64,000 nt of DNA from Lycorma delicatula (lineage: Eukaryota > Arthropoda > Insecta > Hemiptera > Fulgoridae). Made by a program: the position numbers and the translations under genes. Under the pieces are notes generated by a model. That model was not told where the DNA came from. It did not search any database and was given only the letters and a program-made list of their open reading frames with translations. Location: contig NC_134458.1 in the NCBI RefSeq assembly GCF_047948215.1, positions 134,295,571 to 134,359,570 on the forward strand. The letters run 5' to 3'. Position 1 is the stretch's first letter, and each line of letters opens with the position of its first letter. Below, piece after piece: positions 1 to 10,999 of the stretch.

Positions 1-1143
1 TAACTTTTTTTTTTTACAATCAATCCATCGTAAAATTAATAAAATTTGGCTGCAGGAACGAATACAATATAAAGGAAAGACTTTAAAAAATGTTTCTGGT
101 AAAATTTACTATTTCATTTTTTATGTACACATATATATTAGATGCTTTTATATAGGAAAAAAACAGCATAAAGTTTTAGAGTTGTCGCTCCTAATTAAAA
201 AAGAAACTGTACAAAATTAATAATCGTTTACCATTTATGTTTTAATGAATGTCCAAGAAATTTTGCGGTATTATATACTATAAAATTACATCAAAAAATT
301 GTGCATACAACATAAAATCATTAATTTACCAATAGATTAAACAAAATTTTAATAGATTATTCTTACAGTCTATAATAGTTTCTTGTTTGTAGATCATTAT
401 TTGAATAAACCATTAAAAACTATCAAGCCAAAGTAATTATGGGAGCGGAGCGTTGGATTTATAGATTGGTTTCCTTTACACCAATTAGATTACAAGGGCG
501 TATTTTTTTCTTGTTGTAATTTTTGTTATGAATATATAATTTTTTGATGGACGAACATGATTAGTTGAAAAAGAAACCTTTTTAATGTGATTATTTAGCC
601 ATGGGTATGAATGATGATTTGCATCAAAATAATTTTCGTTTTAATCAAAAGATGTAAACATTTTTAAAAAAAAACTTTATTTACGAAGATCTGCTGGAAA
701 TTTTTTATTGTTGTTGTTAGGTTTTTTGTAATATTATTAATTTTATAATCTATCCTAAGTTTAAGATATCTTATAAAACTAATTAATTTTTAAGAAGAAA
801 CGACTGGATCTTACTAACAAATGGATAATTTTATACATTCCATTGTTTTTATTACTTTCAAAATAAATGATTGCGATAACAAACTGATACGTAAAATTTT
901 AATCAAAAAATAAATTTTATCATACACTTTATTGATGTGTCTGTATAGATTTTTTTGTTGATTGAAAGAAATAAGATTTTTCTTCTTCACCTGTTAATTT
1001 TTATAAGATTTTCGGGGAAGCAATCGATTAACGGATCTAATTTAAGTAATTCATCTAACTTATTTCCTTATCATAACTTATGTGTTTTTTTTTTTTTTTT
1101 TTTGGTAGTATATGTCATTTGAGCTACTATTTTTTTTTAAGTG
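1..1143. other. AT-rich sequence, no gene seen
   Basis: Low-complexity A/T-rich DNA with many homopolymer runs. No ORF, splice-flanked exon or recognisable repeat was found here on either strand. Confidence 0.6.
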
Positions 1144-1441
1144 ATTAAGTTACCAGGATATATATAAGTTTCTAATAGTACGCCTACATTTCAAGGAATT
1201 ATTAGCTTATTATATTTTTTCAATTTTGGCTATCTATTAAAGACTGCTTAACAACTTCAGCTTTTTTCTCTTAATGTTTTCTCTATTTTTAAATTAAGTT
1301 ACCAGGATATATATAAGTTTCTAATAGTACGCCTACATTTCAAGGAATTATTAGCTTATTATATTTTTTTTCAATTTTGGCTATCCATTAAAGACTGCTT
1401 AACAACTTCAGCTTTTTTCTCTTAATGTTTTCTCTATTTTT
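1144..1441. repeat. 149-bp tandem duplication (two copies)
   Basis: The stretch starting ATTAAGTTACCAGGATATAT at 1144 recurs at 1293 and is followed through the same landmarks (TCTAATAGTACGCCTACATT, then AACAACTTCAGC). Copy 1 is about 1144-1290 and copy 2 about 1293-1441. By eye they differ only by two extra T residues in a T run and one T/C substitution in the TATCYATT segment, so the duplication looks recent. The second copy runs into a pyrimidine-rich tract. The short + strand reading frame over the second copy's 3' end is T-rich and does not look like a gene. Confidence 0.93.
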
Positions 1442-2240
1442 TTTCCATTCTCTCTTCAGTGTTTTTCTCTTTTTTCTTGTGTCCACTTTGGTCCTTCTTG
1501 TTTTGGGATTATTTGTTTCGGAATCCTTTCATGTTTTTGATCATTTTTCTCCATTTTTAATATCCTCTGTTGTAATTTGTTTTTATTTTAATTCAATACA
1601 AGTTCTTAAATTCTAAGAGGACAATATATTTTTGTTATTTGCGATATGGTCGAATATTTTCTTTGTTAATCCATTATTATTTATTCTATAAAGGTGTTCG
1701 TAAAATTGACGTTTTTCCTTTAATATGTATTAGATAATTTTTCAGTCGGTTCATGTACTTTTTCATCCGGTTGAATTTTCTAGCCTTCTTTGGTTTTTGT
1801 AGGTGGGAAACTAAAAATTCTTTTTTCCTACATTTCTTTTCTATTTTTTCTACTAAATCTTTATTATGGAGAGATAACCATTCATATCAATCGTCTGGTT
1901 TTATCACGGTTTTATAGTATCTTAAATTTGCATTTCTAGATAAGTATGTTTTGTTATAAAAGTTTTTATTTAATGCGTAGGCTTATTTAGTTTTACTATT
2001 TCGTTGAGTGGTTTTTTCTGGTCCATTTTGTTGTATTATTCAGCAAGATATTTGAACTGATTGACTTTTTTATTTATCCTATTTCTTATTTTTTACGTTT
2101 TGATTTATTTTCAAAATTAGTCATATATTTTGTTTTTGCTCTGCAAATTTATAGACCTGTTCTACAACCGATTTTATCCTAGGTTTCTATTTATTTTTGC
2201 GTTAATTATAAATCTTCTACTGGGAAGACTAAATCATCAC
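1442..2240. other. Pyrimidine-rich AT DNA, no gene seen
   Basis: T/C-rich sequence. Its complement reads as lysine- and arginine-rich codons interrupted by stops, which could be a decayed LINE ORF but cannot be assigned. No start, splice site or terminal repeat is evident. Confidence 0.45.
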
Positions 2241-2241
2241 T

Positions 2242-2467
2242 CTTTTCTGTTTAGCCTCCGGAACCACCGTAAGATATTACTTCAGAAGACGAATGAGAAA
2301 GATATGTATGAATGTAAATGAAGTGTAGTCTTGTACAGTCTCAGGTTGACCATTCCTTCGAACTGAGAATGTACAAGACTACATTCATTTACACTCATAC
2401 ATATCATCCTCATTCATCCTCTGAAGTATTATCTGAACGGTAGTTACCGGAGGCTAAACAGGAAAAG
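2242..2467. repeat. Foldback made of two SINE-A tails
   Basis: Two arms of about 100 bp (2242-2344 and 2362-2467) are inverted copies of one another around a spacer of about 17 nt. Both hold the landmarks TAGCCTCCGG/CCGGAGGCTA and CTTGTACA/TGTACAAG. The arms correspond to the 3' tail of the SINE whose head lies at 2480-2665: the spacer motif GTTGACCATTCC recurs at 2480 beside that head. The structure therefore looks like one SINE tail duplicated in inverted orientation, or two SINE insertions head to head. The transcript would form a long imperfect hairpin. Confidence 0.85.
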
Positions 2468-2478
2468 AAAGAAAGAAA

Positions 2479-2665
2479 GGTTGACCATTCCTGAGATGTG
2501 AGGTTAATTGAAACCCAACCACCAAAGAACATCGGTATCTACGATCTAATATTCAAATCCATATAAAAGTAACTGCCTTTGCTAGGATTTGAACCTTACG
2601 ACTCTCGACTTCGAAATCAGTTGATTTGCGATGACGAGTTCATCATTAATCGGTGGGTTAAGGCT
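2479..2665 (-). mobile_element. tRNA-derived SINE (family A), head and body
   Basis: Read on the - strand, this starts with a tRNA-like head carrying a B-box match (GGTTCAAATCC) preceded by the landmark CGTCATCGCAAATCA. A body follows with GGTGTTCTTTGGTGGTTGGG. The same head and body occur at 29310-29574 (-) and 33351-33606 (+), which establishes an interspersed family. No protein is encoded; such elements depend on LINE machinery for retrotransposition. Its usual tail is rearranged into the inverted repeat immediately at lower coordinates. Confidence 0.8.
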
Positions 2666-2689
2666 AATCATCTACGAAAGCTAAGAATT

Positions 2690-3160
2690 CTATTTCTAAA
2701 TTTTTTTTTATCCTCACAGTGGATTTATGTATTTTAATTTGAAAAATGTTGATATTTATTTTAAAACTTATTGTAAATTTTAAAGTTGAATTTTCTTTAT
2801 GATAATGGTATTAGAGTAATGTTTAATTTTAATATTAGTTAGTTGTATAATTGTTTATAATTAGTTATATTAATTATTCTGTATTATATAAATTAAAAAG
2901 TACTTTATATTGCTGTTGTTGTTGTTATTCTTAAATAGATAAATAAATAACATCTGAATAAACTATTCCACAGCTTGTTTACACAGATGTTTACGATAGC
3001 ATAGCATATGGTATAATTATTTACACGCTTTATGGCGTTGTAAACGCCTAAATGGTTCGTGTTAAATGTATTTTAAATTACGTTTAATAGCATTAATAAA
3101 ACAATTTTTTTAATCAATTATTTTATTTGATTAAAAAGGACTTAATACTTGATTTTAAAA
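2690..3160. other. AT-rich sequence, no gene seen
   Basis: A/T-rich DNA with short poly-T and GTT runs. No gene or repeat was recognised. Confidence 0.5.
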
Positions 3161-3620
3161 AAAATTGCTAAGTTCTGCGCAAGAAGACCGACTTTTCGTC
3201 TCGGACGTCCTCACTACTTCGCAGTCAGAAACGCAATGGTTTTTTTTTTAGAGTATAACGCACTACGTACGTTCGATTAACCAGTAGACTCAACACACAA
3301 GCATCAAGTTTCAACTCGCTCACCACTGCTACTCACTGCGAAAGCGCGTATGAAAAATACGCTACACAGTCTGACAGACTGAAGCAATCTTCATCAAATT
3401 TTCATATGCACAACTTCAGATACACTACTACAGCATCTAAATTTCAAAGAAATTAATCTAGTAAGCTTAGAGATTTTCGAGCCATAAAAGTTTATAAATA
3501 GGCTTATTTAAGGAATCCCCAGTTTAAATTAATGGTATTTTCATACTCCTGATACCTCAAAAGGTAATGAAAATCCATTTTTACCCCTCAACAGACGGTG
3601 TGTCCGAAAGTAATACCGTA
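3160..3620. repeat. Probable interspersed repeat fragment, GC-richer
   Basis: Base composition rises abruptly around 3170-3390, with many CpG (for example TTTTCGTCTCGGACG), then changes into text such as ATCTTCATCAAATTTTCATA and GAGATTTTCGAGCC. That phrasing resembles the insect dispersed repeats seen here at 37.6 and 43.7 kb. No terminal repeats or coding potential were found. The element type is unknown. Confidence 0.4.
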
Positions 3621-3659
3621 TTTTTCTTCAAAAAGTCAGTAAAAAGAAAAAAGATTACT

Positions 3660-3675
3660 TATATATATATATATG
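3660..3675. repeat. (TA)n microsatellite, short
   Basis: An alternating TA run of about eight units followed by TGTGG. Confidence 0.8.
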
Positions 3676-4009
3676 TGGTGTTATTAGTAGTAATATATGG
3701 TGTTATTATTTTTTCTTTTGTTATATTCTTTTTCAACTTTTAAATCTTTTTGCCCCTAAAATTTTCTGTGTTGCACACCAGCACAAATATGTGAACAAGT
3801 CGCACTGTTATATAGTACCAACATTACAAAAATATATTTAAAAAGATTTTGAACCGGAATTTCGTAATTTAAAAAAATAAATTTTAAAAAAAATAACGAA
3901 ACTAGACCAAAGAGTTTACGATAACAATTTATTGACGAAGACCGATTTATTTACGCTACCAACTGCATTATTATTTTTATGATGGGAAATGATTTATTTT
4001 CCGTGTAAA

Positions 4010-4085
4010 AAATGCCGATCTAAATTAGGATTCGAACACAGAGCCTTCCACACGAAAGGAAATTACATTATCACTCTACTATGTG
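4010..4085 (-). mobile_element. Degenerate tRNA-like SINE head
   Basis: On the - strand a B-box-like GTTCGAATCCTA follows a head segment containing TTTCCTTTCGTG. The sequence after the B box (ATCGGCATTTTTT) resembles the transition into the family B SINE tail. It is heavily decayed, so family assignment is tentative. Confidence 0.45.
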
Positions 4086-4089
4086 GAAA

Positions 4090-5285
4090 AGAAATAAATT
4101 TTTCTGAAGTAAAACTGGAAAACTTTGTTTCCTTTATTTATAAAGTTATTTCCCAAATGTAAATAAGTTGATAATATTTGTTTTCTCTCTTATTGACAGA
4201 TGCGTAATGTGAAAATGTTTTAATTTATTTCATTCTAACCTATTTATTTTATCAGTCTACTGGTAGAACTTTTTCTTTTTTTTGAAAAAAATAATTAAGA
4301 AATTTCATTAAGTTTTACTTATTTACAGTTAAAAAAATTTCTTAATTGTATATAATTAATTATAAAATATACTTTTAATTACAGCTGATTTATGTAAAAT
4401 TAAATAAACCCCAAAAATACAGCACTAGCATATATGCTATTCAATTTTTTTTTTAATTTCCTACTTTTTTAATTCGACGCAAAGTAAAAAAAAAAAAAAA
4501 AACCATAAGAAAAACTACAAAAAATTTAACTTTTAATTTACGGCTGCTCAAGGAGTTATAATTTAAAGAAAAATTAAATACTGAAGTTTGATTTTTTAGG
4601 TCGTTTTATAAACGTTTATTTTATTTTAAATTAGATTATTGGTAAACACACAAAAAGATCGTTTTAATAAACGCAGAAGATCAAATTTATCGTTAAGATA
4701 ACAACAAATAAATAAAAACAAATCAAATTGTCTACTTGACCTTCTAATTTTTCATTTAAAAATTTCCGCGTTAGTTATCTGACAAAAATTTACAAGTATT
4801 ACTACTAACAGAGTTTTTCCTCGTAACAGATTTTCTTTTTCGAATGATTCTCCATGTTTAGGTTTAATTAATTTTGTTTTATATAAATCTTTATATAAAT
4901 TCTAAATAAAAGATAATGAAAAAAATGTATTAATTGTTAGTAACGGATTATTCTTTTTAATTGTATCGTTAAAATCTACGATTTACATTTAGGTTAGTTG
5001 ATTTTTAATTGCGTTTACTGCCTGTTATTAAATAATAAAATTAAATTATCGTTGCTTTTTAATACTAGTTTATGTATATTTTATATTAAATTCCACCGTA
5101 TTGAAATATAAGCATTTATTATATTAAAAAGCTGTTTGACGTTTATAATTTTAGCTGTGTGGTCGTATATAAATCATATGTACTAATATCATATTTATTA
5201 TAATATCAAATTTATTGGAATTTTAGTAACGATGCTGTAGTATTTCAGTTTTCCCCGTAGGAATATTTATTTATTAGAGTTAAAA
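4090..5285. other. AT-rich sequence, no gene seen
   Basis: Long A/T-rich stretch including a poly-A run near 4487-4502. No ORF over about 50 codons and no repeat structure was recognised. Confidence 0.5.
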
Positions 5286-5289
5286 CATG

Positions 5290-5490
5290 ATAGGATGATA
5301 GGGAAATTTTGCGGTGATTTCCCTCGGGCAAGTGGCAGGCTTGATGAAGCGCTAATCGCAGTGTGATGAATGTTTGATGAGTCTGCCGCTCAATTAATTA
5401 GACACGTAACCTCTCCTGTTTTGATTATCCACCACACCGCCATCTGTTGTAATTGATCCTCTCTAATCAAAAGACTTGTGTGCTTGTTTG
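5290..5490. promoter_or_regulatory. Unique GC-richer island, candidate conserved non-coding element
   Basis: About 190 bp stands out sharply from the A/T background and does not resemble any repeat elsewhere in the window. It contains homeodomain-type cores (CAATTAATTAG near 5392) and several non-repetitive GC-rich words (CCCTCGGGCAAGTGGC, CCACACCGCCATCTG). It has no open reading frame and no splice consensus. In an intron- or intergenic-rich insect locus such islands are often enhancers, but this is inference from composition alone. Confidence 0.35.
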
Positions 5491-6200
5491 TCGCTGTTTG
5501 ATAAAAAAAAGAAAAAAAGAAAAAAAAACACTTTTATCTCAGTAATACCAATATTGAGAATTTAACAAAAAGGAACATTAAAATAAAAATTAATAAGTAA
5601 ACGAACGTAAATATATATATTTTATAAATATGTTAATTGGAGGCAGTGCTAATTTTTAAAAAGAAAATTTATGATTTTTTTTTTAATTTAATTTTTCATT
5701 CCTACACTTCCTACATTTCTGTAATTATTTGTTTTTGTTACTAGTTCTGAAAGAAATATTTTAAACATTCAGAGCCTAAAAAAAAAATTTTTTTTTTATT
5801 TAAAAAAAAAATAAAATGTATTTTTCTCATAAAGCTTGAATAGATTATATATTATGTTTTACATTAAAATAATTTTTGAATGCCCTAAGATATTTTTTCA
5901 TCCTCGGCTCATCCATGCAGTAAAGGCATTCTTATAAACTCAAAAATATGTTGGCTTTTAATGTATTACTATTAGAGAAAGGATTATTTGTTAAAATAGT
6001 TATCTGAAGAATTAAAAAAATAAAATTTAAATTTAAACAATTACCGGTTAACTTGAAAAATCTTCCTGTATATCTCTTTATGCATGAAAACATTTTTAAT
6101 TTTTATCTTAATGGAAATTTTAAAGACATATCAAGTACCTTGGTTTTATCTCATTAAAATGAAATCTTTAAATTGCTTATAAAAATATAATTTTATATTG
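5490..6200. other. AT-rich sequence, no gene seen
   Basis: Poly-A and poly-T rich DNA; nothing recognisable. Confidence 0.5.
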
Positions 6201-6292
6201 GGCGTGGCAGCACATGATAGCTAAAATAACCCTCTACAAACCTGCGATAATGAGTTGAACCGTGTACCGGTTTGTTTTCAGTAGCAGTTAAA

Positions 6293-6962
6293 ATGGAATC
6301 GAATACGGCCAATATGACAACACGGTTAAAACAGCGCGCAGTGATCGAATTTTTCACAGCAGTAAATGTGAACCCTACGACTATTTTTCACGGTTTAAAA
6401 GCGGTTTACGGTAGTGAAACTGTTGACAGGAGTACTGTGAATAGGTGGGCGTTGAAATTTTGCGAATGTGAAGCTGGTAAAGCGACAATTGAGGAATCAC
6501 CTCACAGTGGACGACCAGTTTCTGTGACTGAAGAGAAACATCGAAAGAAAGTGGACAATTTGCTTCAAAGTGACCGGTGAATCACCCAGCAACGCACCGC
6601 TATTCAGTTAGGCGTATCTAAATAACGAGTAGGCCATATTATCGAGTAATTGAATCGCCGTAAAATCTGTGTACAATGGGTACCGCGCAAACTCTCTGAT
6701 GGCTCTCCGCACGCTGAAATTTGAGCCTATTCCGCATCCGCCATACTCGCCGGATTTGGCTCCGTGCGATTTTTACTTCTTCCCTCATCTCAAGAGGGAT
6801 TTTAAAAGTAATAATCATTACACCACCGACGATGAGGTGAAAGAATCTGTGGCCACTTGGATCTGAGAAAGACTGCCACAATTTGTCAGTGTCAGAATGC
6901 AGAAACTTGTCATACGTTGGGAAAAGTGTATCAGTGTAAACGGGGATTATATTGAAAAATAA
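6293..6962 (+). pseudogene. Mariner (D34D-type) transposase, internally deleted
   Basis: The first ATG (6293) opens a frame to a TGA at 6578-6580 that encodes the N-terminal helix-turn-helix region typical of mariner transposases. Recognisable segments are RAVIEFFTAVNVNPTTIFH, STVNRWALKFCE and SPHSGRPVSVTEEK. Beyond the TGA the same reading continues (ITQQRTAIQLGVSK) with another stop. At about 6710 it jumps to the C-terminal catalytic signature HPPYSPDLAPCDFYFFPHLK, in which the last D is the third catalytic residue of the D34D family. Roughly the middle 120 residues, including the first two catalytic aspartates, are missing. A further in-frame TGA interrupts the C-terminus before the final TAA near 6960. 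It cannot encode active enzyme. I could not define terminal inverted repeats. Confidence 0.9.
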
Positions 6963-7009
6963 ATGCCGTATTTTGTAACTAAGGTATTGTACTTTTATTC
7001 ATTTTTTAT

Positions 7010-9855
7010 TTCATTCTAATATCTTTTTTCATTTCTATGCTACGCATATATGTGCAAAATTTATCAGCTGAGCCTCGCAGTACGGGGGATTTCAAACTAA
7101 TTTAATTTGTGAAACGGATTTTATTGAGACTATAAATACTATAATTGTGTCATTAGAAATAAGTTAAAGGCTTCGAATCAAGAATGTTGGACAGAGATTT
7201 AAAAAAAAATTAATCATGGATTGAATTAATATGGAGTTTATTTGAAAGCAGTATCTTCTTAAAAAAAAAATTAAAACATTTTACCCTTTTTCTGTTGTCT
7301 ATGTACATAAATTAATTTAAATGCATAATCAGGTTTATGATGCAATCAACGAATTTCAAATAGATTACTCGGATAAGTTCACCAGCAATCCCCCTATAGA
7401 TCATATTCGTTGTACTTGCCCCGATATCATCAGTATTTATCTATCTTTTATCAAAATCTCTACACATAAAACCAAAAATGGAGAAGAATGGATCAGCTAT
7501 AAAGGAAAAGCGGTTTAATAGTGAGAAAGAGAGCGATTACCTATAAAAGAACCGCAATACGTGAAAAAAATTCTGTTAAAAGCCTTTTTAATTTTTGCCT
7601 TAATCCTTCGGAAGATCAGAATCTTTTTTTAACCAGATGAGAATAGCATATTTTAATAATATATGGTTTGCAAAAAGATTGGTTTACCTTCAAAAATTAA
7701 ATAGTAAGTTCAGAATAAGTAAAGGGATCTTAAAAGAAAAACTTCAATCATCCTTGGAATTCCGTATAATGTAGAAATATTTACTAAAATATAAATAAAA
7801 AAGTTTCATCCTGACCCATGCTAGTATAAACTAAACACAAGAATATCCCTGATCTTATCAGGCTGATTGAGCTGCGTTTTTGCGGTACTATAATTGTTAA
7901 GACTGAAAGCTGCATTTTTTATTCGTGTACAAAATGCTTAACAAATTTGGTAAAAAAGAGCAACAAAAAAATTATGACATCATCAATTATTATTATTTCT
8001 ATTGTATTATTAATTTTAAAATTTTATGTTAAAAGTTTGTATTCTCTTTGTTTATAAACATAATCAGAAGTATTTAATATAATAATAGTAATATTTTTTC
8101 ATGACAATTTATTATTATTTTATTTATCACTCTATTCAATTATTACTTAGTCTACTGTATTAGAGTTTTTAAAAAATGGGTGGATTTTAATCAGCGTGCA
8201 TGACCTCATAAATTAAATTTATCTTTTAAATAATTTTTTTTTATATATACAAATTTGTCATTAAAGGTAACCATATAAGCAATTAAAAAAGAATAAAAAA
8301 TTCACATAAATTATGTTTATAAAAAAAAAATTAAAATTATTATAATTTAAATTTGAGCGCGTGAGATTATTTTTATGAGTTTTGTCCGGATTATATTTTA
8401 AAAATAAAATAAAATAAACTTTAATATAAGCTTTCAAAAGAAATAATTATATTGAATTATTTATACGAGGAAAATAATAGTAAAAATTAATTCATGACCT
8501 AAATAAATTATTGTGATACTCGTGTACAGCCGAGTTAGTAATAGCGCCTTTCGAAGATAAGATAGGCCAACATACATGGTTTTAGTAACCGTTCCTCGTG
8601 GACAATTGCAGTACTATCTATATATCCATACATTTTTTGAGTAATTTATTTTTTATATAATTGGTCACCAGAAGAATTGTGACCGTAACTAAAATTGTAT
8701 GGCTAAGAGTAACGTGTCGAGAGACTATCCAAATATAGCCCACCTCAAATAAAGTAATAATAATATGCAACATTTCTCATGAGTCTCGTACAAACGAAGC
8801 AATTAGTTAACAAAAATAAAGATAACAGATAAATAATAAGGTCACAAAACATTAAAGTCATCCAAGTAAAGTCACAAATATAAAGTCAGATAAAGAAGGT
8901 AAAAATAGCATGGATTCTAAAATTTTAAACTATATTTAACATAACCACAGTATAATCACGGGTCACGCTTTTCAAATTCACACATTTTAACTATTAAATT
9001 ACAGTAATATCTTTTAAAATTTATCCTTGATTGGTGTGGTAAATCTCTAGATGCATTCTGTAATTTACTATACCTATGTAATTATTTATAGTTTTTTGTG
9101 TAGTAAAGGTTGCAAATTAGTTTACAAAGTATTATTATTTACTACCTCTGTAGTCATTATACAGAAGTCTTTAATCTACAATTTTTTTCTGTTTAATTTT
9201 TTGTGTAGTATAAGATACACTTTGTTTTAATTTTATAAAATTATTACGTAAAACATTGTAACTTAGTTTACTCTTCTTGTTAAATAAATAGTTATTTCTT
9301 CTTCATGATTGATTCTGTGTAAAGAATAACTCTAAAAATAATTATTCCTTCAGCAGTTTTAATTAAAGAAGGTATAAATAATTTAATTACAAATTTTGCG
9401 GCTTTTACTTTATCCATATACGATAAACAATAAAATTTCTTTTTATCGTATTAATGGTAACATTAATTTGAAATATTGATTACGAGATTTTAGTATATGA
9501 ACGGGTAATTTCATTATAATACATGTAATAAAAGCAGTTCATTAGTCAAATGTGTTGTTTTGAATCATATTGAATGGATGGCGTTAATGACTGTTTGACA
9601 GTACAATATAATACAATACCAGTGTTAACTATAATATGTTAAGTTATTTATGTTGTTGTATTATCTAATAATAAATTAACGTTTTGTTTGGATAATAATG
9701 TTTTATGTATGTAACGTTCTGTAATATGCAATTAAAATGTAAATGATGTTTTAATTTTCAATCGATCTTGTAGCAGTAAGAGAAATCATGTGATTCGATT
9801 ATGATATACTTACCATATGAAAAATAGGAAAAAAGGTGTAATAAATTGAAAAACA
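7010..9855. other. AT-rich sequence, no gene seen
   Basis: Nearly 3 kb of A/T-rich DNA. A weak tRNA-like segment may lie near 8520-8610 (GTGTACAGCCGAGTTAG), but no B box could be found. The 65-codon + strand frame at 7321-7518 has no homology I recognise and lacks a good context. No gene is supported. Confidence 0.45.
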
Positions 9856-9862
9856 GAATTTC

Positions 9863-10172
9863 TTTCAAAAACTATTACAAAATGTTATTTAAAATCTAAA
9901 ACTAGATAATCATTTCGGTTGTTAAACAATCATCGTCAGTAAACCCTCAGAAAATAAATATAAGAAAATATATAAATAAATTAATTAAAATGATATTACT
10001 AATTGAAAATAAACAGTATTTACGAAACTGCAAAACGACCGCCTTTTATTTATATAGTATTTTCTCGTGTAAGTATTCCTTAGTGTCTACTGGTGATGAT
10101 TGTTTAACAATCAAAATGACGATCTATTTTAAGAAAAATTTTTGTAAACGGTTTTTGAGATTTTAATCTTGT
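9863..10172. repeat. Foldback element with long imperfect inverted repeats
   Basis: The left arm (about 9863-9990) and right arm (about 10050-10172) are reverse complements. The core TTGTTAAACAATCATC lies in the left arm and GATGATTGTTTAACAA in the right. The similarity extends outward to the CAAAAACTATTACAAAA/TTTTGTAAACGGTTTTTG pair and inward to the AAATATATAAATAAA segment. There is no ORF. It is a MITE-like or foldback structure of about 310 bp. Confidence 0.75.
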
Positions 10173-10259
10173 TTTTCTATTTTAATTTAATAACTATTTC
10201 TCACAGTTGTATTTAAAATATGTAATAATAGATTTTTTTTTCAACAGCCAATTATTTAC

Positions 10260-10470
10260 AATCGGTTCCTTAAGTGAAACCATAAGTAAGTCGCTTGACA
10301 AGAAGCACATGATAAAGGGTTCTTAAGAAACTCCCCTAATAAGTAAATCATAATAATAGTTATCAGTAAGCTTAAAGTCCATTAGAAAAAATATTTCTGC
10401 CAACACTTTGTAGTCCACAAAAACAAAACATTAATAAAAGTAAAAATAATATCACTAGATTTGGCGTTGT
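10260..10470 (-). other. Probable 3' UTR of the adjacent LINE fragment
   Basis: Read on the - strand, this A/T-rich stretch directly follows the end of the Jockey-like coding sequence and carries no separate signal. The assignment rests on position only. Confidence 0.35.
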
Positions 10471-10968
10471 CATTTATCAAACTGTCATGCAAATGGAGAC
10501 GTTTCAATCTTCGTACGTCCCTGCTGTTATCAAGCAGATTGATCGCTAACTGGTTGATGTGGTTTTCAAGTCGTTGCTGGTACTTGACTCTCACGAACGG
10601 TTGGAAGCTGTAGATATTCGTGAATTTCATCATTCCGTGTGAACCATGGTGCCTCTGCAATTGCTCTCATTACTTTGTTTTGGAAGCGTTGTACGATATC
10701 TATGTTACTATTAATAACCGTTCCCTACAACTCCACACCCTAAGTCCAGATTGGTCGTAGGAGAACGTTATAAATCGGTATTTTATTGGATAACGTGAGG
10801 CGTCAGTTTTTCCGTAGCAGTCGATGCAGTTCCCTATACTTCGCGTTTAGTTGTTTTCTTTTCATCCTCACGTGTCACTTCCAGGTCAAACGCCGATCTC
10901 GGTGAAGTTCTAGGTATCACACCCTCTCTGTTAGTGGGATCAAGACACCATCAAGTACACACTGGATG
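10470..10968 (-). pseudogene. Jockey-like LINE reverse transcriptase, C-terminal fragment
   Basis: On the - strand the reading includes YLELHRDRRLTWK, KRKQLNAKYRELHRLL, IPIYNVLLRPIWT, IVQRFQNKVMRAIAEAPWF and, after a frame change, NQLAINLLDNS and RRLKRLH. These match, in order, the post-palm region and C-terminus of insect Jockey-clade RTs (where PIWTYG, APW and NPLAVNLLDNS are conserved). Several in-frame stops and at least one frameshift break it, and the endonuclease and RT palm are absent. This is typical of a 5'-truncated insertion. The same family is present on the + strand at 23.5-24.5 kb. Confidence 0.88.
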
Positions 10969-10999
10969 TATTTCGCCTACGCATTTTATACGGGTGTAA

